Assembly (NCBI RefSeq): GCF_002706425.1
Contig: NZ_CP017713.1
Coordinates: forward strand, 2,728,001-2,792,000
Source of the DNA: Loigolactobacillus coryniformis subsp. coryniformis KCTC 3167 = DSM 20001
Lineage (GTDB): Bacteria; Bacillota; Bacilli; Lactobacillales; Lactobacillaceae
DNA length: 64,000 nt
Direction: 5' to 3'
Shown here one piece after another: positions 17,527 through 26,355 of this stretch. Both the position numbers and the translations under genes were made by a program. How positions within the stretch are numbered: the stretch's first letter is position 1; each line of letters begins with the position of its first letter. Under the pieces are notes generated by a model. It did no database searches. It was given only the letters and a program-made list of their open reading frames with translations, and was not told the DNA's origin.

Positions 17527-17609
17527 AAGATACAAAAAGTTTCTTATTGACTTTTATCGTTCACCGTGTATTATACAGATTATACCAATAAGATACAAAA
17601 AGTATCTTA
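17527..17609. promoter_or_regulatory. Twin TetR operators flanking the efflux promoter
   Basis: AAGATACAAAAAGTATCTTA at 17590-17609 is a 7+7 palindrome with a 5-base spacer. AAGATACAAAAAGTTTCTTA at 17527-17546 is the same with one mismatch. Between them lie TTGACT (17547-17552) and TATTAT (17569-17574), a good promoter for the pump, so a repressor bound at both sites would bracket it. Confidence 0.8.
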
Positions 17610-17627
17610 ATAGAAAGGAGAATGACA

Positions 17628-19112
17628 ATGTCCACCAAAACACCCCAAATACCACGTTCGGTTATGACGATTGCCTGGATTCTTGTTTTCGGAGCAATGG
17701 CGCCGCTACTTGATTCCACTATGATCAATATTGCGATCCATAATTTAGTCCATGATCTAAACAGCTCCGTCACCACCGTACAGTGGACGATCACTGGTTA
17801 CCTGCTGGCTACAGGGATCGCGGTGCCATTTTCTAGCTGGCTACTCAACAAATTTAATGGTAAACATGTTTTCTTAGCCGGTGAAGTCTTGTTTGCACTC
17901 GGCTCTATTTTATCTGCGCTTGCGCCGAATATCCAATGGTTGATCAGTGCGCGAGTGATCCAAGGGTTCGCTGGTGGCCTGATCATGCCATTATTAACAA
18001 CCTTGTTGGTACAAACAGCCGGTGCCGCTGCTATGGGCCAGATGATGGCCACAGTAGGCTTACCTATGATCCTGGGGCCCTTATTTGGCCCTGTACTTGG
18101 CGGCATCATTATTAAATCCCTTTCGTGGCATTGGATTTTTTGGGTCAATGTTCCGGTCGGTATTATTTCAATTAGCCTAATTCTATGGAAAATGCCTGAC
18201 TATCCAGCACAAAATAAGGCCGCTAAAATGGATTTCGGTGGCATCATTCTCTTAGCTGGCGCCACCACAAGTATCATTTATGGGATAGTCAAAGCTTCCA
18301 AATTAGCTAACTTTACTAATCAAACCACACTGACTTTCTTAGGTAGTGGATTATTACTTTTAATTGGTTACCTCATTTGGGCTGCCTTACGCAAGGAAAA
18401 GGCAGTACTACCACTAAATTTGTTTACACATGCGTCTTTTAATGGTGCTGGACTTGGCTTATTACTGGCAGGGACCGTCCTCAACGGCGCAATGTTGTTG
18501 CTACCGCTTTTCTTCCAAGACGTGCGCGGTATGACCGTTATGCAAGCCGGCTTAGCTTTAATTCCGCAAGGCGCAGGTATGTTAGTCGCACGCACTTTGA
18601 CCGGCCGACTGACCGATAGTCTCGGCGCTAAATATGTAGTGTTAGTCAGCCTAGTGATCACCTTTATTGGCACATTACCTTTTTATTGGTTCGATGCCCA
18701 CACCGCTTATTGGCTGATCGCTTGTGTTTTAATCGTCCGCGGTATCGGTGCTGGCGGTATTTTGATGCCCCTTATGGCCGATGCTTACACCGGCATGAAA
18801 CCGCAACAAGTTCCAGCAGCTTCAATTGGCTCACGGATCATCCAAAATATCGGTAGCGCCCTAGGCTCTGCCTTGATTGCAACATTGGTTACCGCCTATA
18901 CCAACACGTATGTTAAATCATTTCAGCAACAGCTGGCAAATGGTCGCTTTCATATTCCAGCAACACAACGAGCAACTTTTGCGCAGCAACATTTAGCGAC
19001 GATCAAATTACACGCCTTTCAATACGGGTTCCTATTCACTGCAATTGCTGCCTTAGCCATTATTCTACCCGCATTATTATTAACCAATAAAATGAACGAC
19101 CACCACGCTTGA
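17628..19112 (+). CDS. DHA2-family multidrug efflux transporter (14 TM MFS)
   Basis: A 494-residue major facilitator protein with about 14 membrane helices. Motif A-like (LNKFNGKHVFLAG near residue 70) and the antiporter motif C (MILGPLFGPVLGG near 145) mark it as a proton-drug antiporter of the EmrB/QacA group. The ATG at 17628 has AAAGGAG at proper distance; the in-frame ATG at 17622 is too close to it. Regulated by the divergent TetR gene. Substrate not predictable from sequence. Confidence 0.92.
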   Translation: MSTKTPQIPRSVMTIAWILVFGAMAPLLDSTMINIAIHNLVHDLNSSVTTVQWTITGYLLATGIAVPFSSWLLNKFNGKHVFLAGEVLFALGSILSALAPNIQWLISARVIQGFAGGLIMPLLTTLLVQTAGAAAMGQMMATVGLPMILGPLFGPVLGGIIIKSLSWHWIFWVNVPVGIISISLILWKMPDYPAQNKAAKMDFGGIILLAGATTSIIYGIVKASKLANFTNQTTLTFLGSGLLLLIGYLIWAALRKEKAVLPLNLFTHASFNGAGLGLLLAGTVLNGAMLLLPLFFQDVRGMTVMQAGLALIPQGAGMLVARTLTGRLTDSLGAKYVVLVSLVITFIGTLPFYWFDAHTAYWLIACVLIVRGIGAGGILMPLMADAYTGMKPQQVPAASIGSRIIQNIGSALGSALIATLVTAYTNTYVKSFQQQLANGRFHIPATQRATFAQQHLATIKLHAFQYGFLFTAIAALAIILPALLLTNKMNDHHA

Positions 19113-19120
19113 ACCCGTCA

Positions 19121-19154
19121 AACGAGCAGTAACTCAAGTTAATGCTCGTTTTTT
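19121..19154 (+). terminator. Terminator of the efflux gene
   Basis: ACGAGCA pairs with TGCTCGT followed by a T run. It overlaps the 3' end of the converging padR gene. Confidence 0.75.
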
Positions 19155-19687
19155 TGTGCCAACGTCCGCGCTAACCAATCCGCATAGCCCTGCTCACGTT
19201 CGATCGCATGTTGTAAAATTAAAAAATGGCCATAATTGGCGATTTGACTGGCTTGATCACTAAATTTACGCGCCATTTGTTGCTTCAAGTGAGCCAACTT
19301 AGCTTGATGTAAATTTAATTGTTCCGTTAACATCGGTGGCAGTAATGGGTCATTGGCATTTTGCACAAAATACAATTTCAGAATAAATTCATCCTTACTA
19401 GCGGTTAATTCGCTGGTCGGTTCATGGAGCCAGTCTTGTAATTGCGCCTGACCCGCAGCGGTCAACGAATAAACTTTTTTCTCCAGCTTTTCGCCGCTGA
19501 CTTGTAATTGATGCGTGATCAAGCCTGCAGTTTCTAAGCGTTTTAATAAGGGATAGATCTGACTGTGATTGGCACTCCAAAACTCGCCGATATCAGCGGT
19601 GAACGCCTTAGCGATATCGTAACCAGTTAAAGCACGTTCACCAAGCAAGCCGAGAATAATGTATTTTAATTTATTTTTTTGCGCCAT
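19139..19687 (-). CDS. padR: PadR, repressor of phenolic acid decarboxylase
   Basis: A 182-residue winged-helix PadR protein: N-terminal DNA-binding domain (LGLLGERALTGYDIAKAF, then HSQIYPLLKRLETAGLI) and a C-terminal helical dimerisation domain. It is divergent from padC with a canonical ATGT-N8-ACAT operator in between. In the known system, phenolic acids such as p-coumarate relieve repression. The start ATG ends at 19687 behind an AAGGAG site. Confidence 0.94.
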   Translation of the reverse strand: MAQKNKLKYIILGLLGERALTGYDIAKAFTADIGEFWSANHSQIYPLLKRLETAGLITHQLQVSGEKLEKKVYSLTAAGQAQLQDWLHEPTSELTASKDEFILKLYFVQNANDPLLPPMLTEQLNLHQAKLAHLKQQMARKFSDQASQIANYGHFLILQHAIEREQGYADWLARTLAQKNEH

Positions 19688-19743
19688 GACGAACTCCTTG
19701 ACATTTATTTAAAGCGAGTATATCATAATCACATACTTCAAAA

Positions 19744-19761
19744 CATGTAAATATATACATG
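19744..19761. promoter_or_regulatory. PadR operator
   Basis: CATGTAAATATATACATG contains ATGT-N8-ACAT, the PadR recognition pattern, placed between padR and padC and 31 bases before padC. Confidence 0.85.
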
Positions 19762-19791
19762 ATTATAATTACTTAATTGGAGGCTATTTTA

Positions 19792-20328
19792 ATGAACAAA
19801 GAATTTAAAACACTCGCTGATTTCTTAGGCACACACTTTATTTACACCTACGATAACGGTTGGGAATACGAATGGTACGCTAAAAACGACCATACCGTTG
19901 ATTACCGCATTCACAGCGGTATGGTCGCTGGCCGCTGGGTCACTGATCAAGAAGCTGACATCAATATGCTAGTACCTGGCGTTTATAAGATTACGTGGAC
20001 GGAACCAACTGGTACTGATGTGGCGCTAGACTTCATGCCCAATGATAAGAAGCTGCACGGCACGATTTTCTTCCCTAAATGGGTCGAAGAACATCCCGAG
20101 ATCACCGTCACTTATCAAAACGAGCACATCGATGTAATGGAAGCAGCCCGTGAAAAGTACGCAACTTATCCGAAATTGGTCGTGCCTGAATTTGCCAACA
20201 TTACTTACATGGGTGCCGCTGGGCAAAATAATAACGACGTGATCAGCGAAGCACCATACGCCGGTATGCCAACGGATATTCGCAACGGTCACTATTTCGA
20301 CGAGAATTACCACCGAAAACATCAGTAA
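19792..20328 (+). CDS. padC: Phenolic acid decarboxylase
   Basis: A cofactor-free cytosolic enzyme decarboxylating p-coumaric, ferulic and caffeic acids to vinyl phenols. The 178-residue protein has the conserved N-terminal segment [21 protein letters not shown], the core HSGMVAGRW and [17 protein letters not shown], and the C-terminal FANITYMG. The ATG at 19792 follows GGAGG; an upstream TTG overlaps it and is rejected. Controlled by PadR. The longer intergenic repeat R1 begins right after the stop codon. Confidence 0.96.
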   Translation: MNKEFKTLADFLGTHFIYTYDNGWEYEWYAKNDHTVDYRIHSGMVAGRWVTDQEADINMLVPGVYKITWTEPTGTDVALDFMPNDKKLHGTIFFPKWVEEHPEITVTYQNEHIDVMEAAREKYATYPKLVVPEFANITYMGAAGQNNNDVISEAPYAGMPTDIRNGHYFDENYHRKHQ

Positions 20329-20336
20329 GCTGGCCT

Positions 20337-20540
20337 AAAAGCGTGTGACCTAAGGCACCCAGCTACTACGCCACAGTAGCAAAAATTTTCATCCTGAAAA
20401 TCTTTGCTATTCTGGGCGTTGACCATTCTTGTGGTAAAAGCCTTGCCGCGCTAGGCTTTGAGCATCAACCTAGCGCGGCAAATAATACTTATTTACCGCG
20501 CGTCGCTAAGCGGAAAAAACTGCCTTAGGGCCCACGGTTT
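20337..20540. repeat. Long intergenic repeat, copy R1
   Basis: A roughly 200-bp imperfect palindromic element. It shares AGCTACTACGCCACAGTAGC, TTATTTACCGCGCGTCGCTA and the AAAAAACTGCCTTAG block with R2 (22542-22755). The ends form a loose terminal inverted repeat (GTGTGACCTAAGGCA against the complement of GCCTTAGGGCCCACG). It carries an internal hairpin (CCGCGCTAGG...CCTAGCGCGG). Beyond it, at about 20553-20595, is a terminator-like hairpin. Confidence 0.75.
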
Positions 20541-20663
20541 AACTATTAGAAGTGGCGAAGGAGTCGGACATAACTTACTATGTCACAACTCGTTTATCCA
20601 CTAATGCTAGAAGTACTTTCAGTTTGCTTACTGATTTAAATGCAGTAGAATGAGGCTGAGGTG

Positions 20664-21176
20664 ATGAAAATGACAAAAAAAGTAGCATTATCAACATTAG
20701 TTGCAGCCGGTGCAACTGCTGGATTAGTATCAGGATTAGTTAAGTTAGGTTGGGAAGCCTTACTCCCACCCCGCACACCTGAACGTGACGCTACCAATCC
20801 GCCGCAAACTTTTCTCCAGCAGCACGGTCTGAGTTACGCCCAGACACATAAAACTTATCGCTATAACGGGCATGACGTGCCATGGGTGAGCTTGATGTTG
20901 CATTTTGGCTTTTCGTCTGGTATTGGGGCATTGTACAGTGTTACCGGTCATTACTTACCGTTCACTAAATTAGGCAATGGTGCAGCTTATGGCTTAGCAA
21001 CCTGGGCTGGTGCGCATCTATTAGCCATGCCCGCCTTAGGCATCGTGCCTACTGCCAAGGATCAACCTATGCCTGAACACGTATCAGAGGCTGCGGGGCA
21101 CATGGTTTGGAACTGGGTCAATCAATTAACCATCGATCAATTACTTATTCGCTGGGGCCAGCATGAACAAAAATAA
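20664..21176 (+). CDS. YagU-like membrane protein (DUF1440)
   Basis: About 170 residues, matching the YagU/DUF1440 family: an N-terminal hydrophobic helix (STLVAAGATAGLVSGLVKLGW) followed by LPPRTPERDATNPPQ and three further hydrophobic segments. E. coli YagU is linked to acid resistance; function here is not known. GTG 20661, ATG 20664 and ATG 20670 compete as starts; a GAGG lies upstream of each. It overlaps the GPH transporter gene by 14 bases, so the two are translationally coupled. Confidence 0.82.
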   Translation: MKMTKKVALSTLVAAGATAGLVSGLVKLGWEALLPPRTPERDATNPPQTFLQQHGLSYAQTHKTYRYNGHDVPWVSLMLHFGFSSGIGALYSVTGHYLPFTKLGNGAAYGLATWAGAHLLAMPALGIVPTAKDQPMPEHVSEAAGHMVWNWVNQLTIDQLLIRWGQHEQK

Positions 21177-22506
21177 TCCTAAATGGCAAACTAAATGGCC
21201 CGAACGGCTTAGCTATGGCTTAAGCGATGCGGCCGATAATTTAGTTTTTCAAGTGATGACAACTTATTTATTGTTTTTTTACACCGACATTTTTGGCTTG
21301 CGTCCTGGTGACGCCGCTATTTTATTCTTGATCGCGCGGATCGCGGATGTCATCGAAAGTCCAATTGTTGGTTTGATGATCGATCATACCCAGTCACGCT
21401 TTGGTAAAAGCCGGCCATTTTTCCTATGGTTTGCCTTGCCATACGCAATATTTGCAGTTTTAGTTTTTATTACCCCTGATTTTGGTTACACCGGTAAATT
21501 GATCTGGTCCTACGTCACTTATTTAGGTCTTGGTTTTTTATACTCAACAGTTAACTTGCCGATCACATCCGTACTGCCGACTATGACACAAAATCCCCAG
21601 GAACTTACTTTACTGGGGGTTATTCGGCAATTTTGCGGTAGCGCGGTTCAAATCATCGTGGCCGTATTTACGCTACCATTAGTCGCTTGGCTAGGCCAAG
21701 GCGATCAGCGGCGCGGCTTCCTTTACACCATGATTGGCTTTGCGGTTATTTCATTGGGCTTGATTTTGAATACTTTTTTTCATATTAGGGAACGGTTTTC
21801 GCTTAAGGCGATCGCTCATGCATCCTTACGTAAAACCCTCCAAGCAGCTGGCAAAAATCGACCATGGTTAATTTTATCAGCCATCATCTTTTTATTCTGG
21901 CTCGTAACGGCAATCAAAAATCAAACGACGATCTATTTCTTTAAATATAGTTGGCATAATGAACAATTAGTTGCGCTAGCTAACGGGTTTACCTTTTCTT
22001 CTCTGATCGGTGTCCTCCTGATTCCACGTTTATCTAGTCGTTACGGACATCGACTGACCATGCGTAGTGGGATCATCGTCGCCTTAAGTGGCCAGTTATT
22101 ACTCGCGCTAGGCGTCTATTCCCATGCTCTGTCGGTGATTTTTGCCGCAACATTACTCAATAGTATCGGTCAAGGCTTGATCGTTGGTTTAGTCTCAATT
22201 ATGTTGGCGGACACGATCCGTTACGGTGTCACGTTAGGTGTGCAAGCAGAAGGTTTTCTCGCTTCTAGTAGCGACTTTGGTGTCAATTTAGGGTTGGGCC
22301 TAGGTGGTCTGATCACCGCTGGCCTATTCAGCCTTTCCGGCTACCAAGCCAACGCCTCACAAAATAGCGCCACCCTGCAAATGATCACCTTAAATTACGT
22401 GTGGCTACCGCTAGTGCTCTATATTCTATTACTGATCCTAATCCACTTTTATCCGGAAAAACAACTAACGCAGGCTATTTCATCGCAACCAAATTCTGTA
22501 GGGTGA
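21163..22506 (+). CDS. GPH-family sugar/cation symporter
   Basis: 447 residues, about 12 membrane helices. The N-terminus (LSYGLSDAADNLVFQVMTTY and IFGLRPGDAAILFLIARIAD) and the segment DHTQSRFGKSRPFFLW are hallmarks of the glycoside-pentoside-hexuronide family (MelB, XynB, UidB). The substrate, a glycoside or pentoside, is not evident, and no glycosidase is adjacent. Translationally coupled to the YagU-like gene. Repeat R2 starts just after it. Confidence 0.9.
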   Translation: MNKNNPKWQTKWPERLSYGLSDAADNLVFQVMTTYLLFFYTDIFGLRPGDAAILFLIARIADVIESPIVGLMIDHTQSRFGKSRPFFLWFALPYAIFAVLVFITPDFGYTGKLIWSYVTYLGLGFLYSTVNLPITSVLPTMTQNPQELTLLGVIRQFCGSAVQIIVAVFTLPLVAWLGQGDQRRGFLYTMIGFAVISLGLILNTFFHIRERFSLKAIAHASLRKTLQAAGKNRPWLILSAIIFLFWLVTAIKNQTTIYFFKYSWHNEQLVALANGFTFSSLIGVLLIPRLSSRYGHRLTMRSGIIVALSGQLLLALGVYSHALSVIFAATLLNSIGQGLIVGLVSIMLADTIRYGVTLGVQAEGFLASSSDFGVNLGLGLGGLITAGLFSLSGYQANASQNSATLQMITLNYVWLPLVLYILLLILIHFYPEKQLTQAISSQPNSVG

Positions 22507-22541
22507 TTTAGCCTGCAAAAGTAGTTACGGCGCGTAACAAT

Positions 22542-22755
22542 TTAAAAAGAGCGTGCGACCTGAGGCGCCCACAGCTACTACGCCACAGTAGCAGCTGATT
22601 TTCTGGACGTTGGCCATTCTTTTGTGGCAAAAAAAAACTTGCCGTAAACAACATCGCTTTGAGCATTCGTCTAGCGCGGCCAATAATTCACATAGTGGCT
22701 TATTTACCGCGCGTCGCTAAGCAGAAAAAACTGCCTTAGAGCACACGTTTTTAAC
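22542..22755. repeat. Long intergenic repeat, copy R2
   Basis: Second long copy, same orientation as R1, with the conserved blocks listed for R1. Outer ends AAAGAGCGTG and CACACGTTTTTAAC match the compact copy R3. Its right end overlaps the stop codon of a truncated PTS gene fragment reading from the other strand. Confidence 0.75.
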
Positions 22756-22897
22756 TATCGGAAGTGCAAAAATTTGCAATTGAATTAGTTCCAAATGATA
22801 GCCAGTAATTTGCGATACCTACTAATAACGCTGCTGCAGGTAAAACTGCCACTGGCAGTTGCAACGAACGCCCTAACCTCTGCATATAAGATTTCAT
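22751..22897 (-). pseudogene. N-terminal remnant of a PTS glucose-type EIIC gene
   Basis: Starts at the ATG ending at 22897 behind a strong AAGGAGGG site. It encodes 48 residues beginning MKSYMQRLGRSLQLPVAVLP and AAALLVGIANYW, the unmistakable start of a glucose/N-acetylglucosamine-type PTS permease. After SIANF the sequence enters repeat R2 and stops. A full EIIC would need more than 400 residues, so this is a truncated remnant, possibly by insertion of, or deletion next to, the repeat. Confidence 0.8.
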
Positions 22898-23305
22898 CCT
22901 AATGCCCTCCTTGTATAAGCATTATCACAAGGTTAGCATCTTGATAAAGCGGTTGCATCAAGATGGAAATTGGTCTAAAAATCGCTTTTTATTATTGGTA
23001 TATACCAATAATGGGTCATAATAAGCGCTCCACCTAACTAATTCATTAATCCGTCTACCAGCTATTAATAACTAATAAAAATATTGGTTTTTTTACGCTT
23101 CTAGTTTGCTTAAGTTTTCATAAACGCACCATTTTGCTTTTACCCAAGGTCATTAATGAAACTTTTATCCCAGTCTGATGCTACCCTAGCATTTCAATTT
23201 AGCTACGGTCACTGACTTGGACCAGCGATGACTTTAAATGCTCGCTCAGCTCTTGAATACCCGTAATCGTTTCACAATGCTTTATTGGTCGTCACCACGG
23301 CCGCA
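22898..23305. other. Intergenic region, former PTS promoter and spacer
   Basis: AT-rich, with a short palindrome TTGGTATATACCAA at about 22997-23010. No ORF with ribosome site seen. Probably the orphaned promoter region of the truncated PTS gene. Confidence 0.45.
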
Positions 23306-23335
23306 AAAAAAGGTCTGGCATGCCAGACCTTTTTA
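23306..23335. terminator. Terminator of the Tim44-like protein gene
   Basis: AAAAGGTCTGGCATGCCAGACCTTTT is a perfect palindrome with T/A runs on both sides, overlapping the 3' end of the gene. Confidence 0.88.
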
Positions 23336-23950
23336 GATGGTTAAAAGCGGTTTGATCGCCATGACCCGCAGTTCATTTGCAAAACCAAAATCGATCGTCC
23401 ACTCGTCCTTAAAATAAGTAGCACGATGCCACCTAGTGCGTGCATGCGCATATGCGGTCGTATCCACCACCACGTCGACCATTGTACCACTAATTCGATA
23501 CGTACGAACACGTGCGTTCTGCTGATCACGCTGCACCACCACGCGACGGACCCGAATGTTTTTAATGATCTCACGCTTGCCGCGCGCAGTCAATTTAGCC
23601 AAGCGCGCTTCGTTTTTAGTGTACACTAACGCCGCCATTTCCGGACGTAACGCACCGATATCGCCACTGGCCCAAGCCGCCTGGTACCGCTGAAACAATT
23701 GCGTGATAGCTTGGCGTTCCGCGACCGTTACCCGCTGATAACGGTGAGGCAAGTGCCACGGCGCCTTAAGAATAACTCCAATCAAAATCAAAAGACCAAG
23801 CCAAGCCAACCAATTGGGAGCACCACGGCTATAGCCACTTACCCCACTGGCACCTCCACCATGACCGCCGCCAAAACGTGCCCACACCGGCGTAGTATTA
23901 CTCAATAATAATAGCACCACACTGACACCATACCACTTCACCTTGTGCAT
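23333..23950 (-). CDS. Membrane-anchored Tim44-like domain protein
   Basis: About 205 residues. It has an N-terminal signal/anchor (WYGVSVVLLLLSNTTPVWA), a Gly-rich stretch (RFGGGHGGGASGVSG), a second membrane helix (WLAWLGLLILIGVIL) and then a soluble domain resembling Tim44-like/SnoaL-fold proteins (AITQLFQRYQAAWASGDIG). The ATG ending at 23950 follows GAGGTGG; an ATG 15 bases further upstream lacks spacing. Function unknown; orthologues in lactobacilli are uncharacterised as far as I know. Monocistronic, with its own terminator. Confidence 0.75.
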   Translation of the reverse strand: MHKVKWYGVSVVLLLLSNTTPVWARFGGGHGGGASGVSGYSRGAPNWLAWLGLLILIGVILKAPWHLPHRYQRVTVAERQAITQLFQRYQAAWASGDIGALRPEMAALVYTKNEARLAKLTARGKREIIKNIRVRRVVVQRDQQNARVRTYRISGTMVDVVVDTTAYAHARTRWHRATYFKDEWTIDFGFANELRVMAIKPLLTI

Positions 23951-24145
23951 GCCGCTCCACCTCATTTTTTGTTATTTTGTTTATACCATATTTTGAAGTG
24001 TACGCCAATTATTGGAACCGACTAAGGGTTATCCCTAACAATGTAATCGCTTTATTGATTTTTTACCGCAGCGTGCTATGATGAACTTGTGATATTTTTT
24101 CTCCTTTAGCACCATAGTTTGTAGCAGCATTCAGCCTACTACTCA

Positions 24146-24175
24146 AGTCAGTCACCCATTGTGGCTGACTTTTTT
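24146..24175 (+). terminator. Terminator-like hairpin in the leader of the ParA-like gene
   Basis: AGTCAGTCAC pairs with GTGGCTGACT and is followed by TTTTTT, only 24 bases before the start of the ATPase gene. A putative promoter lies further upstream, so this could be an attenuator. Confidence 0.55.
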
Positions 24176-24198
24176 GATTAAATTCGGAGGCGGATCGA

Positions 24199-24900
24199 AT
24201 GGCAAAAATAATTTACTTCACTTCAAAAGCACGGGGAACCGGCAAAACATTGCTGACCGTGATGACGGCGATCGCAGCATATAAATTTGCACAACAAAAA
24301 ACCTTAGTCGTTGACACAATGGCCGACCAAACGGCGACCAGACTTTTACAAAAGAAAATCCCCGCGCTGGATACAGCAACGGGGATCGACTTATTGACAA
24401 CGACCATCACTACTTTTCAACAACAGGTCACCCAATTACAGGCTAGTTACGATTATATTTTTCTTGACGCAACCACCGCTGATGGCTTGGCCTTAGCTGA
24501 TCAGGTGATTCTGTTAACTGCAGCAGATGCCTTCGCGCTTCGTTCGGCTCAACGATTGCAAGCAAGTATCACCCCGATCAAGTTTAGCGGGATTATTCAA
24601 ACGGCGATTTTTGATCGTATCGATGTGATTCAACCAAGTAAAGACATTGCGCCACAGGACTTATTTAGTTTGCCGTTAGCTAATTTAGGCGGCTTTACTG
24701 ATGAACACCGGCGTAGTGGTATCGATATCGACGACGAGGATGATGAATTTGCCTGGGCCTACTTCGCCGAGGTTTTCAACGAATTAACCGAGCGGAGCGC
24801 CTTTATTACTGCTAACGGTTCGCTGACTGGCTTCACTTATACGCCAAAATACGTTGATGACACGGGGATCACTGCAGCTGGCTATGCGTTAACACTTTGA
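24199..24900 (+). CDS. Orphan ParA/MinD-like P-loop ATPase
   Basis: 233 residues in the ParA/MinD fold: a deviant Walker A (SKARGTGKT, with the first Lys kept but the KGG core altered), KTLVVDTMADQ for strand 2, and YDYIFLDATTADGLALADQVILL for Walker B and the following strand. There is no partner ParB, RHH or MinE gene next to it and no membrane-targeting helix is obvious. An acidic stretch (DIDDEDDEF) occurs near residue 175. Role unknown; protein positioning or regulation is possible. The start ATG at 24199 follows CGGAGG. Unrelated in sequence to the parA fragment at 26356. Confidence 0.7.
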   Translation: MAKIIYFTSKARGTGKTLLTVMTAIAAYKFAQQKTLVVDTMADQTATRLLQKKIPALDTATGIDLLTTTITTFQQQVTQLQASYDYIFLDATTADGLALADQVILLTAADAFALRSAQRLQASITPIKFSGIIQTAIFDRIDVIQPSKDIAPQDLFSLPLANLGGFTDEHRRSGIDIDDEDDEFAWAYFAEVFNELTERSAFITANGSLTGFTYTPKYVDDTGITAAGYALTL

Positions 24901-24945
24901 TTTGCCGCCAAACCGTCCAAAGCCTTGATCACAATCTGTAATTGT

Positions 24946-24972
24946 GCTGCATCGAATTACTGCAGCTTTTTT
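24946..24972 (+). terminator. Terminator of the ParA-like gene
   Basis: GCTGCA pairs with TGCAGC followed by TTTTTT, 45 bases after the stop codon. Confidence 0.7.
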
Positions 24973-25102
24973 GCAATCTAATCATGTTCCAGCGCGCTTA
25001 ATCAGCCAGGGTCAATTCAATACTGCCAGCCCAAGTGACGGCTAGCGGGTCGAATGCTGATAGCAAACGGTTATTTACCATTATAATGAAGCCAAATCAA
25101 AA

Positions 25103-26355
25103 CGCGCGTTTTATAATTAAGTTAGCCACCCAGCCAAAATGGTAAAAAAAAGACACCAAGACGAAAAATTCAGGTATCATTGAAGTTCCTACAACAAACA
25201 ATGAAAGAAGTTTTCGTCTTGATGCAAGAACAGTCTATCACACCACGCCCAAAAGGTCACCATTTATCGGAAATCGAACGCGGTCAAATCGCCGCTTGGC
25301 ACATTGAAGGATGCTCAGCACGGCAAATAGCGATTCGATTAGGCGTCTGCCACCAGACCGTCAATAATGAGCTCAAGCGTGGTCGAGTCACGCAAGTTAA
25401 ACGCGTTAATAATCAGAAACACTACTTTGAAATTTACAGCCCTGAAGCCGCTCAGAATCGCTATGAAATAAAGCGGCAAAACTGTGGACGTCCATTAAAA
25501 TTTAGCCAAGTGACGGCCTTCTTAGCCTACTTTGATGATAAGTTCTGCCATGAGGGCTGGTCGCCGGACGCTGCTGTTGGTTATGCCCGTAAGCACCGGT
25601 TATTTAAGCCGGCCAAAATGGTCTGTACGAAGACTTTGTACAACTATATCGATGCGCAACTATTGGAGATCCATAACCTTGATCTGCTGGAAAAAACAAA
25701 ACGCCGGACGACCCAGCACCACTCGCACCAACATCAGCGCCTACTCGGTCGTAGTATTGAAGAACGGCCAAAGCGAGTAGAAACGCGCCACGAGTTTGGT
25801 CATTTTAAGATCGATACTGTCATTGGCAAACGTGCTGGTAGCGAGAGTGTCCTATTAACGTTTACCGAACGTAAAACGCGCTATGAGATTGTCCGCTTGA
25901 TCGAGGGTAAAGACGCTGAATCTGTGGCTTATGCCATGCAAAATATTACGGCTGAATTCGGTGACGTTATGCGGACAGTTACGGCGGATAACGGAACAGA
26001 GTTCACCACGCTAACGGCTGCGCTTGAGGGTATTGCCGAGACTTATTATGCCCACCCTTATAGCTCGGCCGAACGCGCCACTAATGAGGTCCACAATCGT
26101 ATACTCAGACGTTACTTTCCTAAGGGGCAATCACTCGATCTAGCTACACCCAGTCTGGTCCGTCAAGCTGAATCTCGGCTCAACCATCTCCCGCGCCGCT
26201 TACTTAAGTTCTGTACACCAGCTGAAGTATTTCGAAAGGAATTAGCACGTGCGCGCAAAGGCCGCGCCGCCTGATCCTGATCCACCTGGAACTTCCATGA
26301 GCCCTTTCGTCTGTGTGCTTTATCGGTACTGGCTAACTTACTATTGCAATTTGCG
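25103..26355 (+). mobile_element. IS30-family insertion sequence, divergent copy
   Basis: About 1,253 bp. The left end (CGCGCGTTTTATAATTAAG then GTTAGCC) and right end (GGCTAACTTACTATTGCAAT) match the ends of the two identical IS30 copies elsewhere in the window. It sits exactly at the boundary between chromosome and plasmid-derived DNA: its right end interrupts parA, whose N-terminal half is absent on the left side. No clear target duplication. Confidence 0.85.
25201..26274 (+). CDS. IS30-family transposase
   Basis: 357 residues, intact. It has an N-terminal helix-turn-helix (ARQIAIRLGVCHQTVNNELKRG near residue 45) and a DDE integrase core with FKIDTVIGKR, TADNGTEF and AERATNEVHNRILR, the IS30-type catalytic D, D and E. 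I use the ATG at 25201, the equivalent of the start in the related copies. Similar to but clearly distinct from the 349-residue transposases at 30669 and 59984. Confidence 0.92.
   Translation: MKEVFVLMQEQSITPRPKGHHLSEIERGQIAAWHIEGCSARQIAIRLGVCHQTVNNELKRGRVTQVKRVNNQKHYFEIYSPEAAQNRYEIKRQNCGRPLKFSQVTAFLAYFDDKFCHEGWSPDAAVGYARKHRLFKPAKMVCTKTLYNYIDAQLLEIHNLDLLEKTKRRTTQHHSHQHQRLLGRSIEERPKRVETRHEFGHFKIDTVIGKRAGSESVLLTFTERKTRYEIVRLIEGKDAESVAYAMQNITAEFGDVMRTVTADNGTEFTTLTAALEGIAETYYAHPYSSAERATNEVHNRILRRYFPKGQSLDLATPSLVRQAESRLNHLPRRLLKFCTPAEVFRKELARARKGRAA

Noticed and set aside
25103-26355. This IS30 as a third partner in the 28-kb inversion
   Set aside because: Its transposase and length differ clearly from the two identical copies, and its flanks carry no part of the split gene.
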